Under the pieces are notes generated by a model. That model made no database searches and was not told the origin of the DNA. It worked only from the letters and a program-made list of their open reading frames with translations. Below, piece after piece: positions 47,911-58,919 of a stretch of DNA of 64,000 nt. Source of the stretch: Linanthus parryae (lineage: Eukaryota > Streptophyta > Magnoliopsida > Ericales > Polemoniaceae); assembly GCA_023055425.1 (NCBI GenBank), contig JALGPY010000005.1:5543501-5607500 (forward strand), written 5' to 3'. Position 1 is the stretch's first letter, and every line of letters begins with the position of its first letter. A program made the position numbers and the translations under genes.

Positions 47911-48979
47911 CATGGTGACATGAAAGCAAAAAACTGGGATAGGCTCTCACAAACTTGTGTTACTAGCGGACACCAACCTTCAACTGAGTGCACCCAACAT
48001 GCTAGACGACTGTTTAGCGCTGTCTTTTATTTTGTTGAACAAGATGGCCGTCAGACATTTGAGGGAGACATGTGTTGATTAGACATGCGCGCTTGTTTTC
48101 CTAATTGAAGTTCAGTATGAAATTACTTCTACAGAAAAACATCGCAGTGGAGGGAAAATTATTGTTACCTATTCATAGTAATGAGTTTACCGTTGAATAT
48201 AGATTAGTCTCTCCTATTTGGAAATATGACCAAAACAGCTAATAAAGCTTCAATTTGGAAATATATTCATCTACTAGTGAACTCATCGAAAAGGAAATCA
48301 AAATTAGAAACTATAAACGGATGCAAAAGCCAGAAGAAAGTTGTCCAAAGTTATCAACTGTGCCTTCTTTCTGTGAAGCAAAGATTTCAAACCTTTAAAA
48401 CTTTAACTTGAGAGTTCAAGGCTTAATCTCGCTAGTTCTTGTAGCAATTCTTTGAACAAAGTGATGGATGGTACAATGTTGTTAATTACTGCAGTTACTG
48501 GGGAGGGACTTCAGCGGTGAGTTAGGGTTTGCAGGTAGAGAGAGAGACATGGAGGAGCGGTGAATGAAATAGAAAAACTACAGTATTAAAATAATTTACT
48601 ACCATAGCCCCGTACGAGAACGTTTCCGAAACGACCTGAAACTTCTCTTAACTGGCCGAATTTTTACTGGTGCGAGATTGGCTTCCGTTACTTTTTTTCT
48701 TCAAATTGGAGCGTTCCGGAACGGAATTCATAATTATGGAAGTGGCATGCATGTCATCTTCGTCTACGGATGAGATGGGATTAAGTTTTGGACTGATGAC
48801 CCTTGCTGTGCATCTAAGCCTTGACAAAAGTTGGACAAGCAATTGTGATAATGCGGTTTCGCCACCGTTCATTAAGTTAATTCCTCTCTGATTTCACTTC
48901 CTTTCGGTGACAGAAGGTGAGATGTAGACCCTGTTTGGCCACAATTCAGAGTTAGTTTAGGAGTACTTTTATGTGTTTT
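47911..48979. other. F-box gene 3' flank up to the LINE, no gene recognised
   Basis: The first few hundred bases should hold the 3' untranslated region. A small frame at 48670-48891 is not recognised. The LINE target site begins at 48980. Confidence 0.5.
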
Positions 48980-48998
48980 GATTGAGACATCTGAGTTG
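48980..48998. repeat. LINE target-site duplication, left copy
   Basis: GATTGAGACATCTGAGTTG (19 bp) is repeated exactly at 55443-55461, directly after the element's poly-A. Confidence 0.95.
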
Positions 48999-49052
48999 AC
49001 ACGCATAGAAGTAAAGTAAGATACGAAAGTGCTCTGACTTGGGAAGCGAGCC

Positions 49053-51185
49053 ATGGAGAAGGAGTTGAACCCATCTTCAGAAGAACTAGATCAAATTGCA
49101 AATAACATCAGAAGGATCAAAGATAAAGGTAAGGAAAGTATCGAAGGGATGACTAACGGAAATAGTATGATGATTGATTGCAGGGAACAGGGGAAAGATT
49201 CAAATCAGGAAACAAAGACCCAGATCCAAACAGATGAGATACAGGCGGTATGGGAGATGAACAAAGAGAAGGAAAACAAAGATCTGGAAATCGCAGAGAG
49301 AGAGGACAGGGATCCAAATAACAAAGACACTATGATGGAGGCTGTTCAGGAGGAGGTTAATTGCTCATTCAAAGAGGCTCTGGTTGGAAAAAAATTAGGA
49401 GAAAGAACAGAGGAGGCTGGTGATGAAGAAATAGAAGATAGCGAAGAAGACAGAAAGGAGAGAAAGAAGATTGAAGAGTTCAACTCAAAAAATCCATTGA
49501 AACCGAAAATTTTCATCCCAAGCAAATTGAAACAGAGTATTGTGAAACCCTTTGCTAACAGTTTGATTGTTAAATTGCTTGGTAGAACAGTGGGTTTCAA
49601 GGTGCTTCAAGAGAGAATTTTAAAGCTCTGGAAACCTACGGGTAACTGCAGATTTAGAGATATGGCGGATGGTTTTTACATTATTGATTTTGCGGAGAAA
49701 GAGGATCTGAACAAAATCCTTACGGGAGGACCGTGGATTGTGCTTGATCACTATCTAACGGTTCGACGATGGGAACCGGATTTTAAGCCGGCGAGTACAC
49801 ACAACTTCAAAACGGCTGTCTGGATCCGTCTCCCCCAGCTTCCGGCGGAGTACTATGACGATCGAGTTCTAAAGATTATAGCAAATCAATTTGGTGAGCA
49901 TATCAAAAACGATTGGGTCACGGTGAAAGGTACACATGTTAGATATGCGCGAATATGTGTTAATGTTGATATCACTTGTCCTCTGATAACCGAATTCACT
50001 ATCGGCAATCATAGCTATAGAGTCAATTACGAACATATTTACAATATCTGTTTTGATTGTGGTAAGATAGGTCATAGGAGAGAGTGGTGTTCTCTCAACC
50101 AGCGAAATGCCCAAAATTATACCGGACCGGCGCCGGAGAAGACGAACGCCGAAATCGCCGGCGGAGAAGCAGAGGAGAAGAGCCAACGGTCGAATGCGAA
50201 CTACGAGATGGGTCAAAGTTCTTACGGGTCGGAGGCTAAACGGGTGGGAAAAGAAAGGTTAGGGCAAGAGGAATGGACCCAGGGCAAAGGATTTAACAGG
50301 CCCAATAATAATTTTAATAAGAACGTTGGTAAGTCTACTGTTCAGCCTAATAGATTTGGGCCTTTAGCTGAGCCCAATAATCATCAAAAAAAAAAAAACC
50401 CTAAAGGCCCAAATGAATACAAGCCTACTGGAAAAATTTTCTCTTCAGCCCACACTAACCCTAATACTGCTGCGACCGCCTCCACCTCGGTAGAAAGACA
50501 AAAGGCTACGGTCAACAGTGAAGAAGGGGCTCAGAGCTTAGGGAAGAGAGAAGAGAGAGAGTTAAAGGGATTAGAAGCAGATTTGGCAGAGATTCGATCT
50601 GCTACTGAGATGGAAGTGATTGAAAGGAAGGATCAAGAAAAAGCTGAAGGAAATTGGAGTGAAGAAGTGGAGATGAGATCTGCCGCAGAGATTAACACCA
50701 CAGAGACAGAAGAAAAGCAGAGTACAGATGTGATGGAAGAAGAGGAGAAAAAGAAGATGGAAGAAACAGGAGATCATATCCACGGTAAGATCTTCGATAA
50801 TATCAACAATAAAGATATCCAGCTGCATAAGAGGCAACTCAACAACAGAAGAACAGATCTCAGAAATTCCTCTGCCTCTCCTTACTCTATTTCTCTTCAT
50901 TCTCTAAGTATTCATTCGACCACTAGAAATGACAGAGGGAGAAGTGAATCTTCTGACGGACAACCCAATTTCTTTCTTATGGGAAGCAACGGAGAAGAGT
51001 CAGGAAGTGATGGGGATTCCATGGTGGAGGAAAGAAGCAATTTTGACAATTCGATTGAACGAACTGCTGTCAAGGAAGGAGACGCTGAAGCATCTGTTCT
51101 TCCTAGAAGAGGTGAGGACGCCGGAGGAGGACCAGAAGAGGGTACAGAAGTTGGACCCGTACCTGAGGGAGCCACCATCTTTTGA
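49053..51185 (+). CDS. LINE ORF1: DUF4283 / zinc-knuckle RNA-binding protein
   Basis: The 710-codon protein would coat the element's RNA. After an acidic, Lys/Glu-rich N-terminus (residues 1-150) comes a DUF4283-type domain, about residues 165-290 (NSLIVKLLGRTVGF, GGPWIVLDHYLTVRRW, WIRLPQLPAEYY). A CCHC zinc knuckle follows near residues 334-347 (CFDCGKIGHRREWC). The C-terminal half is charged and low in complexity. The ATG at 49053 is the first in the element. The stop is 16 bp before the ORF2 ATG, so ORF2 could be reached by reinitiation. Confidence 0.92.
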   Translation: MEKELNPSSEELDQIANNIRRIKDKGKESIEGMTNGNSMMIDCREQGKDSNQETKTQIQTDEIQAVWEMNKEKENKDLEIAEREDRDPNNKDTMMEAVQEEVNCSFKEALVGKKLGERTEEAGDEEIEDSEEDRKERKKIEEFNSKNPLKPKIFIPSKLKQSIVKPFANSLIVKLLGRTVGFKVLQERILKLWKPTGNCRFRDMADGFYIIDFAEKEDLNKILTGGPWIVLDHYLTVRRWEPDFKPASTHNFKTAVWIRLPQLPAEYYDDRVLKIIANQFGEHIKNDWVTVKGTHVRYARICVNVDITCPLITEFTIGNHSYRVNYEHIYNICFDCGKIGHRREWCSLNQRNAQNYTGPAPEKTNAEIAGGEAEEKSQRSNANYEMGQSSYGSEAKRVGKERLGQEEWTQGKGFNRPNNNFNKNVGKSTVQPNRFGPLAEPNNHQKKKNPKGPNEYKPTGKIFSSAHTNPNTAATASTSVERQKATVNSEEGAQSLGKREERELKGLEADLAEIRSATEMEVIERKDQEKAEGNWSEEVEMRSAAEINTTETEEKQSTDVMEEEEKKKMEETGDHIHGKIFDNINNKDIQLHKRQLNNRRTDLRNSSASPYSISLHSLSIHSTTRNDRGRSESSDGQPNFFLMGSNGEESGSDGDSMVEERSNFDNSIERTAVKEGDAEASVLPRRGEDAGGGPEEGTEVGPVPEGATIF

Positions 51186-51201
51186 TTTTGACAAATTTGC
51201 T

Positions 51202-54200
51202 ATGTCTCTGAAAATTTTAGCCTGGAATGTCCGCGGTGCGGGCAACTCGACGTTTGAAAGCACGTTTCGTGAGCTTCTACGGACTCACAATTTCCAGATT
51301 TGTGTGTTGATTGAGCCAAAAGTTCCTATATCCTCGATGGGGGACTTTTTCAATAATCAAAACTTTACGGGTTGTTCTTTTTCAGACCCGGATGGTAGGA
51401 AAGGGGGTATCTGGCTCTTATGGGATCCGGAACAGGCTACTATCACTACCCACAAGATTAACAAACAATTCATCCACGCTACCATCAAACGGAACAAGTA
51501 TGCAGATTGGGTTTTCTCGGCCGTGTATGGGAGTCCCAACCCGACTATCAGAGAACAACTTTGGAATGATCTGGAGGATGAAATGGGAGACTCCGATGAA
51601 CCATGGATGGTGGCGGGGGATTTTAATGACTTCAGCAGCGTCAATGAAAGGAGAAGCTTCTCCAAAAATGACAACACTGGACGGATGCACAAATTTCAAG
51701 AAAATCTCAACAGGTGCAATTTGATGGACCTTGGAAGCAATGGGCCAAAACTCACTTGGACAAATAACAGGACTGGGTTTGCCAATTCGATGGTGAGACT
51801 GGACAGAGCTTGTAGTAATGCCAATTGGAGGGTGCAGCACCCGGAAGCAACAGTGAGGAACCTCCCTAGGACCTATTCTGATCATGCTCCCATCTTGATC
51901 AATGTGGATGGTATGGATTCCCCTTCCCTTAGAATTAAAAGTTTTAAATTTGAGAATGCTTGGCTTCTGGACAATGAGTTTAATGTGTTTATTGAAAATA
52001 CTTGGAAAAACTTGAATTATCTTGACCTCATCACTAAATCCGAAAAGCTTTCCGTTAGTATCCAGGATTGGTGTAAAAAGAATATGGGAAACATTTTCAG
52101 AAACAAGAGGTGGGTGTTAGGCAGAATTGAAGGTGTTCAAAAGTCTCAAAGCATTAAGTACACCCATAACCTGCATGTGCTTGAAAAAGAGCTTATAGCA
52201 AAGTATAATGTGATTCTGAATCAGGAAGAGCTCCTTTGGAAACAAAAGGCTAAGAGTAATTTTATTTGTCATGGGGATAGGAATACTAAATTTTTTCACC
52301 TTTCTACTATCATCAAAATGAAACGGAAAGAAATATTGGTGCTAAAAAATGATGAAGGAGTTTGGGAGGATAATCCTGACATTCTTAAAAATATGGTTAA
52401 CAATTATTTTAAAGAGTTGTTTTCTGAGGACCCTCCCGTGAATGAAGATCTGAACATTCAATGGGGTAATGAGCATTGTACTAGACTTGAACCTGAAGAT
52501 TTAACTCAAATTGAAAATGTTTTAACGTTCGAGGAAGTCAAAAATGCTTTTTGGGATATTAATAATAACAAGTCCCCGGGAATTGATGGTTTTAATGCTG
52601 GTTTCTACAAGAAGCACTGGAATAGTGTGGGTGAAGATGTGTTTAAATTCATAATTGATTGCTTTGATCAAGGCTGTATCCCCCACAATATTAACAAGAC
52701 CCTGATTTGTTTAATCCCCAAATGTGACAACCCTGAAACTATCATGCAATTCAGGCCCATTAGTCTTTGCAATGTGCTCTACAAAGGTATTACCAAGTGT
52801 ATTGTGAATAAAATTAGACCGTTCCTTAACAAGATTGTGGGACCTTTCCAAAGTAGTTTTCTTCCCGGTAGATCCACCAAAGATAACATCATTATCACTC
52901 AAGAGATTATCCATACGCTCAAGACTAGGAAAGACAAAACGGGTGGTATGATTGTTAAAATTGATCTTGAGAAGGCGTATGATAAACTCTCTTGGGCTTT
53001 TATTAAAGAAACTTTGGAGTGCTTTGGTTTCCCTAGGCAGCTTATTAATTTGATTATGGACTGTGTGACGAGTGTCAACACGGCGGTGCTTTGGAATAGG
53101 GAAACTCTCCCCGAATTCAAAACTGGTAGGGGGCTCAGACAAGGTGATCCTTTATCACCTTACCTTTTTGTTCTTTGCATGGAAAGACTTTCTAACAAAA
53201 TTGTTGAACATGTCCAAAGGAAAAGTTGGATTGGGATAAAAGCGTCGAGGAATGGCCCGATCATATCTCATTTATTCTATGCGGATGATCTGATGTTTTT
53301 TGGCAAATGTGACGACATCACCGCAAAAACCATGAAAGACACTCTGGAGGATTTTGCTAGTATGTCTGGTTTGACTATTAACACGTCCAAGTCAAAAGTT
53401 TTTTTCTCAAAAAATACTAGTAGAATTGTCAGAAACAAAATCAAAAATGTGATTGGTATGCCCGAAACCACTAATTTAGGTAAATACCTTGGTATTAACC
53501 TTGTCCATGGGAAATTCAACAAAAATAGTGTTGCGGATACCATTACTAAAATGAATGCTAAGCTGTCAGGCTGGGCCAGTAAAATTCTTTCTTTTGCCGG
53601 TCGGGTTACTCTTTGCAAAAGTGTGGTCTCCACGCTCCCTTCTTATATCATGCAAATCCTCCCTTTGCCTATTTCCACAACTAACAAAATTGATAAAATC
53701 TGCAGAAATTTCATTTGGGGCGATAACGATAATAAGAAGAAAGTTCATCTTGTTAAATGGGATACGGTTTGTCTTCCTAAGGAAAAAGGGGGGCTCGGTA
53801 TTAGAAAAGCTAGGGATCAAAATCTTGCCCTTATTGCTAAACTCGGGTGGGGTGTTAGTGTTGAAAACAATATCTGGAGCAATGTGCTTAGGAAAAAGTA
53901 CTTGAGAGACTCTTATCTTGGGAGGGCAAAAAAGAAAAATAACTCCTCCCCGATTTGGAAAGGCATCTTTAAAACCAAGAGTTATATTGTCAAAAATACC
54001 AAATGGAATGTTGGCAATGGGGAGAATATTTCGGTTTGGTATGATTGGTGGTGTGGTGATAAGGCTTTTGGACCCCCGAACGATAGTAGTCTTAATTTTC
54101 TGAGAGTGGCGGATCTTATCGACAAGGATTCTAACTGGAATCTTGAACCTATCATCAATAATATTTCGGAGGATATTAAAAAAGATATTCTTTGTACTAT

Positions 54201-55323
54201 TTTGCCTTCTTTGAGTCCTTCTGAGGACTCCCCTTTTTGGAAAGGATCCAACTCTGGATCCTTCACTGTCTCCGCTGCCTACAATGCCATCACTGTTGAA
54301 TGCAATCAAAGTGAGAGCATTAAGGAAGGGGATTGGATAAGGCTTTGGAAACTTAGAGTTCCAAATAAAATTATCCACTTTGTTTGGTCCGTTCTTCATG
54401 GGAAAATTCTTACAAATGAGCATAGGAAAAGGAGATGTCTTACTTTAGTGGATACTTGTAACATCTGTAGTAGTGAAAGTGAGGATCTTAATCATCTTTT
54501 CCGAAAGTGCAGGAAAGTCAAAAGTATTTGGGACAAAGTTTGGTACCAAAATTGGATCAATATTGATTTTAACATCAACGTGACTGATTGGATCATTAAA
54601 AATATCAAAAAAAAAGACATGGTCAATGGTACTGAGCATAACATTTTGTTTGTTGTTACTTTATGGAATATTTGGATTAGAAGAAACAACAAAGTGTTTA
54701 ACGATTATTTGGATACTGACATGGTTTATATGCAGATGATCAGAAAGCAGACTCAGCTCATACAGGGAGCATTCAACTCTAAACTTAATCTTGTCAATTT
54801 TAATATTGGTTTGTTCAAATCTCATTGGAATATTCCTATTTCAGGACATTTTAAGCTTAATGTTGATGGCTGCGTCAGAATGGATAACAATAGAGCTGGA
54901 ATTGGAGGAATTTTCAGAAACAACAATGGAGATTGGAAACTCGGCTTCATTGGAAGAATCAGAGGAGGTTGCACCAGTCTGGAAAGTGAGATATGGAGCA
55001 TCTACAGAGGACTCACTGTTGCTTATAGCAAAAACTGGATCAACATGGAGATTGAGAGTGACTGCCAAGAGGCGGTGAGGATTTTCCAAGGAGAAACCAA
55101 AGGCCCCACGTCTATGAATGCACAAATTAATGATGGGAAGATCCTCCTCAGCAGGATTGTGGGAAGAATCAAGCATGTTGCTAGGGACGCAAACGAAGTT
55201 GCCAATGCTTTAGCCAACCTTGGAGCGGAGCAGCAGGAGCATCTGAAGATTTTGGATGAGGCACCCGATGCTGTCAAGGGGCTCATCATTGCGGATAAAT
55301 TGGGGACGGGAATGTTTTTCTAG
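51202..55323 (+). CDS. LINE ORF2: endonuclease, reverse transcriptase and RNase H polyprotein
   Basis: This enzyme nicks target DNA and copies the element RNA onto it. The frame is open from 50929, but the region before 51202 overlaps ORF1 and lacks domain similarity; the Met at 51202 (MSLKILAWNVRG) starts the endonuclease and gives 1,373 residues. Endonuclease motifs: AWNVRG, IEPK, VYGSPN, GDFND and SDHAP. Reverse transcriptase: KSPGIDGFNAGFYK, RPISLCNVLYK, LRQGDPLSPYLF and the catalytic FYADDLMFF. Next is a zf-RVT region (LWKLRVPNKIIHFVW, CNIC). The C-terminal RNase H has the acidic residues in place: LNVDG, ESEIWS, ESDCQ and ARDANEVA. No stop or frameshift was seen. All catalytic motifs are intact, so activity is plausible. 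Confidence 0.94.
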   Translation: MSLKILAWNVRGAGNSTFESTFRELLRTHNFQICVLIEPKVPISSMGDFFNNQNFTGCSFSDPDGRKGGIWLLWDPEQATITTHKINKQFIHATIKRNKYADWVFSAVYGSPNPTIREQLWNDLEDEMGDSDEPWMVAGDFNDFSSVNERRSFSKNDNTGRMHKFQENLNRCNLMDLGSNGPKLTWTNNRTGFANSMVRLDRACSNANWRVQHPEATVRNLPRTYSDHAPILINVDGMDSPSLRIKSFKFENAWLLDNEFNVFIENTWKNLNYLDLITKSEKLSVSIQDWCKKNMGNIFRNKRWVLGRIEGVQKSQSIKYTHNLHVLEKELIAKYNVILNQEELLWKQKAKSNFICHGDRNTKFFHLSTIIKMKRKEILVLKNDEGVWEDNPDILKNMVNNYFKELFSEDPPVNEDLNIQWGNEHCTRLEPEDLTQIENVLTFEEVKNAFWDINNNKSPGIDGFNAGFYKKHWNSVGEDVFKFIIDCFDQGCIPHNINKTLICLIPKCDNPETIMQFRPISLCNVLYKGITKCIVNKIRPFLNKIVGPFQSSFLPGRSTKDNIIITQEIIHTLKTRKDKTGGMIVKIDLEKAYDKLSWAFIKETLECFGFPRQLINLIMDCVTSVNTAVLWNRETLPEFKTGRGLRQGDPLSPYLFVLCMERLSNKIVEHVQRKSWIGIKASRNGPIISHLFYADDLMFFGKCDDITAKTMKDTLEDFASMSGLTINTSKSKVFFSKNTSRIVRNKIKNVIGMPETTNLGKYLGINLVHGKFNKNSVADTITKMNAKLSGWASKILSFAGRVTLCKSVVSTLPSYIMQILPLPISTTNKIDKICRNFIWGDNDNKKKVHLVKWDTVCLPKEKGGLGIRKARDQNLALIAKLGWGVSVENNIWSNVLRKKYLRDSYLGRAKKKNNSSPIWKGIFKTKSYIVKNTKWNVGNGENISVWYDWWCGDKAFGPPNDSSLNFLRVADLIDKDSNWNLEPIINNISEDIKKDILCTILPSLSPSEDSPFWKGSNSGSFTVSAAYNAITVECNQSESIKEGDWIRLWKLRVPNKIIHFVWSVLHGKILTNEHRKRRCLTLVDTCNICSSESEDLNHLFRKCRKVKSIWDKVWYQNWINIDFNINVTDWIIKNIKKKDMVNGTEHNILFVVTLWNIWIRRNNKVFNDYLDTDMVYMQMIRKQTQLIQGAFNSKLNLVNFNIGLFKSHWNIPISGHFKLNVDGCVRMDNNRAGIGGIFRNNNGDWKLGFIGRIRGGCTSLESEIWSIYRGLTVAYSKNWINMEIESDCQEAVRIFQGETKGPTSMNAQINDGKILLSRIVGRIKHVARDANEVANALANLGAEQQEHLKILDEAPDAVKGLIIADKLGTGMFF

Positions 55324-55442
55324 TTGTTTGTCCTTGTTCCCGCGTTTGTTTCTATGTTGTTTTGTGATTTGTGGTTTTTCTATCTTTGGGTTGTTGTAGT
55401 TGGACTTTGAACGTTTTATTTCCGTTGAATCGAAAAAAAAAA

Positions 55443-55461
55443 GATTGAGACATCTGAGTTG
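55443..55461. repeat. LINE target-site duplication, right copy
   Basis: This is an exact copy of 48980-48998, directly after the poly-A tail. Joining the flanks here gives the empty site. Confidence 0.95.
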
Positions 55462-56110
55462 TATTTTTCTTCATTTTGTATCTATTTTCAGATTCTTCAT
55501 AGGCGTGCAGAGTATTTTTTTGTTGGCAAGGGATATAAATGCCCCCAAAATAATTTTAGACATGGAATCACCCAAAATCATTTTAAATGTTATTTTTCAC
55601 GGCTGGTTATGTTTAACTTCCCCCCAGAAAAAAAATGGTTACAATCCTATAATCATCATGAAATTTGTTAGACTTGCAAAAAGTACGCGATTTAGGAAAA
55701 AAATGTGGTTCTAATATGATGAGTTTTGAGAGTCATAAAATCACCAAGAAGCAGTGCGCCCTATTTTTCCCCAAGCCAAACCATCTGAGTTGGTACTTTA
55801 TGTCATTTTGTATCTAATTTCAGATTGTTCATAGAAGTGCAGAGTAAAAACAATTGTCAAGGATATAAATGCCCCTGAACAATTTTAGACATGGAATCAC
55901 CCAAAATCATTTCAAACCTTATTTTTCACGTCTTGTTATGATTAACTTTCAACCAGAAAGAAAATGGTTACATTTCTATAATCATCATGAAATTTTGTAG
56001 ACTAGCAAAATGTATGCAATTTAGGAAAAAATGTAGTTCTGATACAATGAGTTTGAGAGTCATAGAATCACCAAGAAGCAGTGCCCTATTTTCTCCCCAA
56101 GCCAACCATA
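55452..56110. repeat. Tandem duplication of about 330 bp
   Basis: Two direct units (about 55452-55783 and 55784-56110) share CATCTGAGTTG at the start, then CATTTTGTATCTA, GGATATAAATGCCCC, TTAGACATGGAATCACCCAA, AATCATCATGAAATTT and CACCAAGAAGCAGTG. They are roughly 85-90% alike. The LINE target site lies at the start of the first unit. No conserved reading frame was found. Confidence 0.85.
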
Positions 56111-57407
56111 TTGTAAAAGCTATAAACTCCAGCTTCCGTTATTTCTATGTCATGTACAAGAGCTCCTTATCTCAAGAATTTAAAACTTCGCCGTTCGCAA
56201 TGTTTAACAAGTTGTTAATGTTTTTACTATCCTTCAGTGGCTTCTATAACACCTCATTAGACCTGCACCTCCAAGATTTGTAGTACAATGAAGAACGAGC
56301 GTGTCAGCGCCTTGGGAATTCCGGTGAATTGAAAACTGTACCATAAAGTTCACATGTAAAAGATATTTGTGATGTCTAGTCTCCTCTTGTTCTGCCTGTT
56401 CCCGCGGCTATGTCCTAACTTTCCTTTCATTAAGTGCATATCTATCTTTTTGTATCCCTTTCTTTTAATAACTTGGAAATGTAGGTTACATAATTAGAAC
56501 GAATTCCCAATAGAAGAGAAAATTGGGAGTCATTTCAGGCAGTTTAGTCATGTATATCATGGACCCTTGGATGCACCAGTTAGAAGTAATAAGGCCCAGA
56601 TGGACGGTGGTAGGCGAGGGAGAAAAAAGAAGCCAAGATGCAACCTGCTAGAGGAAATAATACTAGACTCAGCCAAGTAGAACCTCAATAAGCAAATAAA
56701 TGACTTTGGACAGACACAACTGGAGTATTGGAGTATTGGCTGGAGTTGGTTCACTCAACTTCTTATCTTATGATAACTTCTAACGTGTGATAGACACGCT
56801 TATTCTAGTAATATCACCTTTGTCATTCTAATGGGTGCATTTCAGATAGGACAAATGGCCTAAATCTTGAAGTTGTGTTATTGTTACTACGTTCTTAAGT
56901 TTAATCCCAGATATTCAATGTGGCGTACCGTATTAGGTCATCAGTTAAGTGGTATGCTTGGCTCTTTTCTTTCTTTCATTTTCAGAAGCTTGTTTTATAT
57001 CTGAATATTGTTTTGTGGTGGTTCTTGACAGATGCAGAGGGGCAGCTCGGGCTGATACTGGCGTGGTGGTTAGCGTTTTCTATTTAGTCAATTTGGGCGT
57101 GGACGTCTCTGTTATTTCTTAGGTTTTAAACTTGAAAGATAATTGGCAAGGAGAAGGGTTACTTTTTATTCACCCCTCTCGAGCTCTTATTTGACATTTG
57201 TTATTTGAACTGGGGTGTTCCATTGGCCTGAAAGTGGGTAGGTGTTCGTTTTCATTGCCCATTTCTGTGTTGTGAAACAGAAAACACAGATAAATTATGG
57301 GATATGTTCTGTTGTCTACCATCTTTTATGAAAACCTGTTAGACGTTATAACTTCAGGTTGGTGAAGATTTAGTGTATTGCTTTTAGTTTTTTGTGTTTG
57401 GGCTGCC
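56111..57407. other. Intergenic, no gene recognised
   Basis: Only short frames are present. I see no splice-supported exons, RNA genes or clear element ends here. Confidence 0.4.
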
Positions 57408-57410
57408 TAA

Positions 57411-58543
57411 GAGCATCTTCCACATTTGATATTAAATTTTACACCAAATTTTATATTCGGTAGACAAAAATGTCCCACAGTTAACTCCTAAAAACACCAT
57501 TTTACCATTTTTGGTGGAAAAGTAGCACTTTTAGTCTCCCACAGTATTCACCAATTTTTACATCAAGTAGTTATTTCACCAAATCATCAAATTTAGAGAA
57601 TGGTATTTTTGGTCTCCCACAACAAGTCATCAAATTATCACCAAATTATGAATTCTATAATCATAAAAATAGAAAGAATAATATTTTATTACCAAAACAA
57701 TACTACTATTACACGAAATTGCAAAATGATTAAATAACACTTCAAAAATTTACTTGACACTTGTTTAATCTATTTGACTATGAGGGCGATAACATAACTA
57801 GAGTATCATAGAACTTAAACTTTGGTGCATGGACGAGTGGAGGAAGTAATGATGGATCATATGTTCCAGAACCTTCTAACAATAATGATCAGACATATGC
57901 TCGGCCAGATTCAACTTATTCAAATTTCAGCTACCAAAACGAGGATTTCATCTATCACGCAGACATGGTGCATTCCATTAATATGTTACTTTGTTTTTCA
58001 TTCTGTTTTCTTCATTCCTTAATTTGACTATGTATGTTAATTTCATGCTAATAATGTGATCTATTTTCACTTTTCCGAGTTTATTATTGGTGCATTGTCT
58101 TGTCGTCATTTTTGTTTATATATTATTTTTTATCACTAAGATTAATTATATTAGTCGTCAGAAATAATTTTTGACACTAATCATTTGTAAAATATAACAT
58201 TATGTCTCTAATTATATAAAAGTAATGTAAAACATGCCCTGAACACTAGTTAAAAATTTGGCGTAGATTACACCAAATTCTATTTTTGCAATCAAATTTG
58301 ATGGCGAAAATAAGATTTGGTGATATAGGATAGGATTTCGAAGTACAGTGGGAGATGCACTTCACTGTTTCAGAAATGCTACACCAAATATAGAATTTGG
58401 TGTTTTGATCAACGACTGTGGGAGGCGTAGAAAAAAATAATTATTTTTTTGGTGATTTGATGATTTGGTGATTTGTTGTGAGAGGCCGAAAACATCAAAT
58501 TTTACCATCAAATGTAGGATTTGGCGCACTGTGAAAGATGCTT
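57411..58543. mobile_element. Harbinger-like non-autonomous element, 1.13 kb
   Basis: The element is flanked by TAA (57408-57410 and 58544-58546). The left end GAGCATCTTCCACATTTGAT and inverted right end AAGCATCTTTCACAGTGCGC are similar. Subterminal motifs (ACCAAATTTTA, GGTCTCCCACA, CCAAATTC) recur in both orientations. At about 57823-57975 a coding-like stretch is present. No transposase domain is seen. The TAA duplication points to the PIF/Harbinger group. Confidence 0.7.
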
Positions 58544-58919
58544 TAAGGGTGAGATGTGTAGTTTCCTGCTCTGCAATGAGTTTCACTTCTGTATTTCTGG
58601 TAGCCGCTCTCTTTTCTAGTTCAAATGTCATGCAACAGGAAGAAGTTTATGATCAAATGCGAGTTAGCTCACATAGTAAGAGAGCATTGGTGACACTCAG
58701 ACTCTGGTTTCGGGCATGAATGCATTTCAGCAAGGAAACTGTATCTGGTGACAAACAACTAAATTGTCGGACATGGGTCTTAAAAATGCTATTTTTTTTT
58801 GGCAGTTCCTTCACGAAGGCTTCACGGATTTGCCAGGTTGGAATGTGGCCCACCACATCCACGTCTCTCCATTCCACCTTGATGTTCTTTTTTTTTTCTT
58901 TTTAATTTTATGTAATATA

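Larger units (their letters stand above)
48999..55442 (+). mobile_element. Full-length, apparently intact L1-type LINE
   Basis: The 6,444-bp element has a short 5' leader (54 bp), two uninterrupted ORFs, a 3' untranslated region, a terminal run of ten A residues, and a perfect 19-bp target-site duplication. Such exact duplications and open frames point to a very recent insertion and possibly a mobile source copy. Domain content (DUF4283 and zinc-knuckle ORF1; endonuclease, reverse transcriptase, zf-RVT and RNase H ORF2) is that of plant L1 elements. Confidence 0.95.

Noticed and set aside
50929..51201. N-terminal extension of LINE ORF2
   Set aside because: This part overlaps ORF1 in another frame and shows no domain similarity; the endonuclease begins right after the Met at 51202.
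53566..54423. 285-codon minus ORF
   Set aside because: Shadow frame of LINE ORF2, which has clear reverse transcriptase and zf-RVT motifs on the plus strand.
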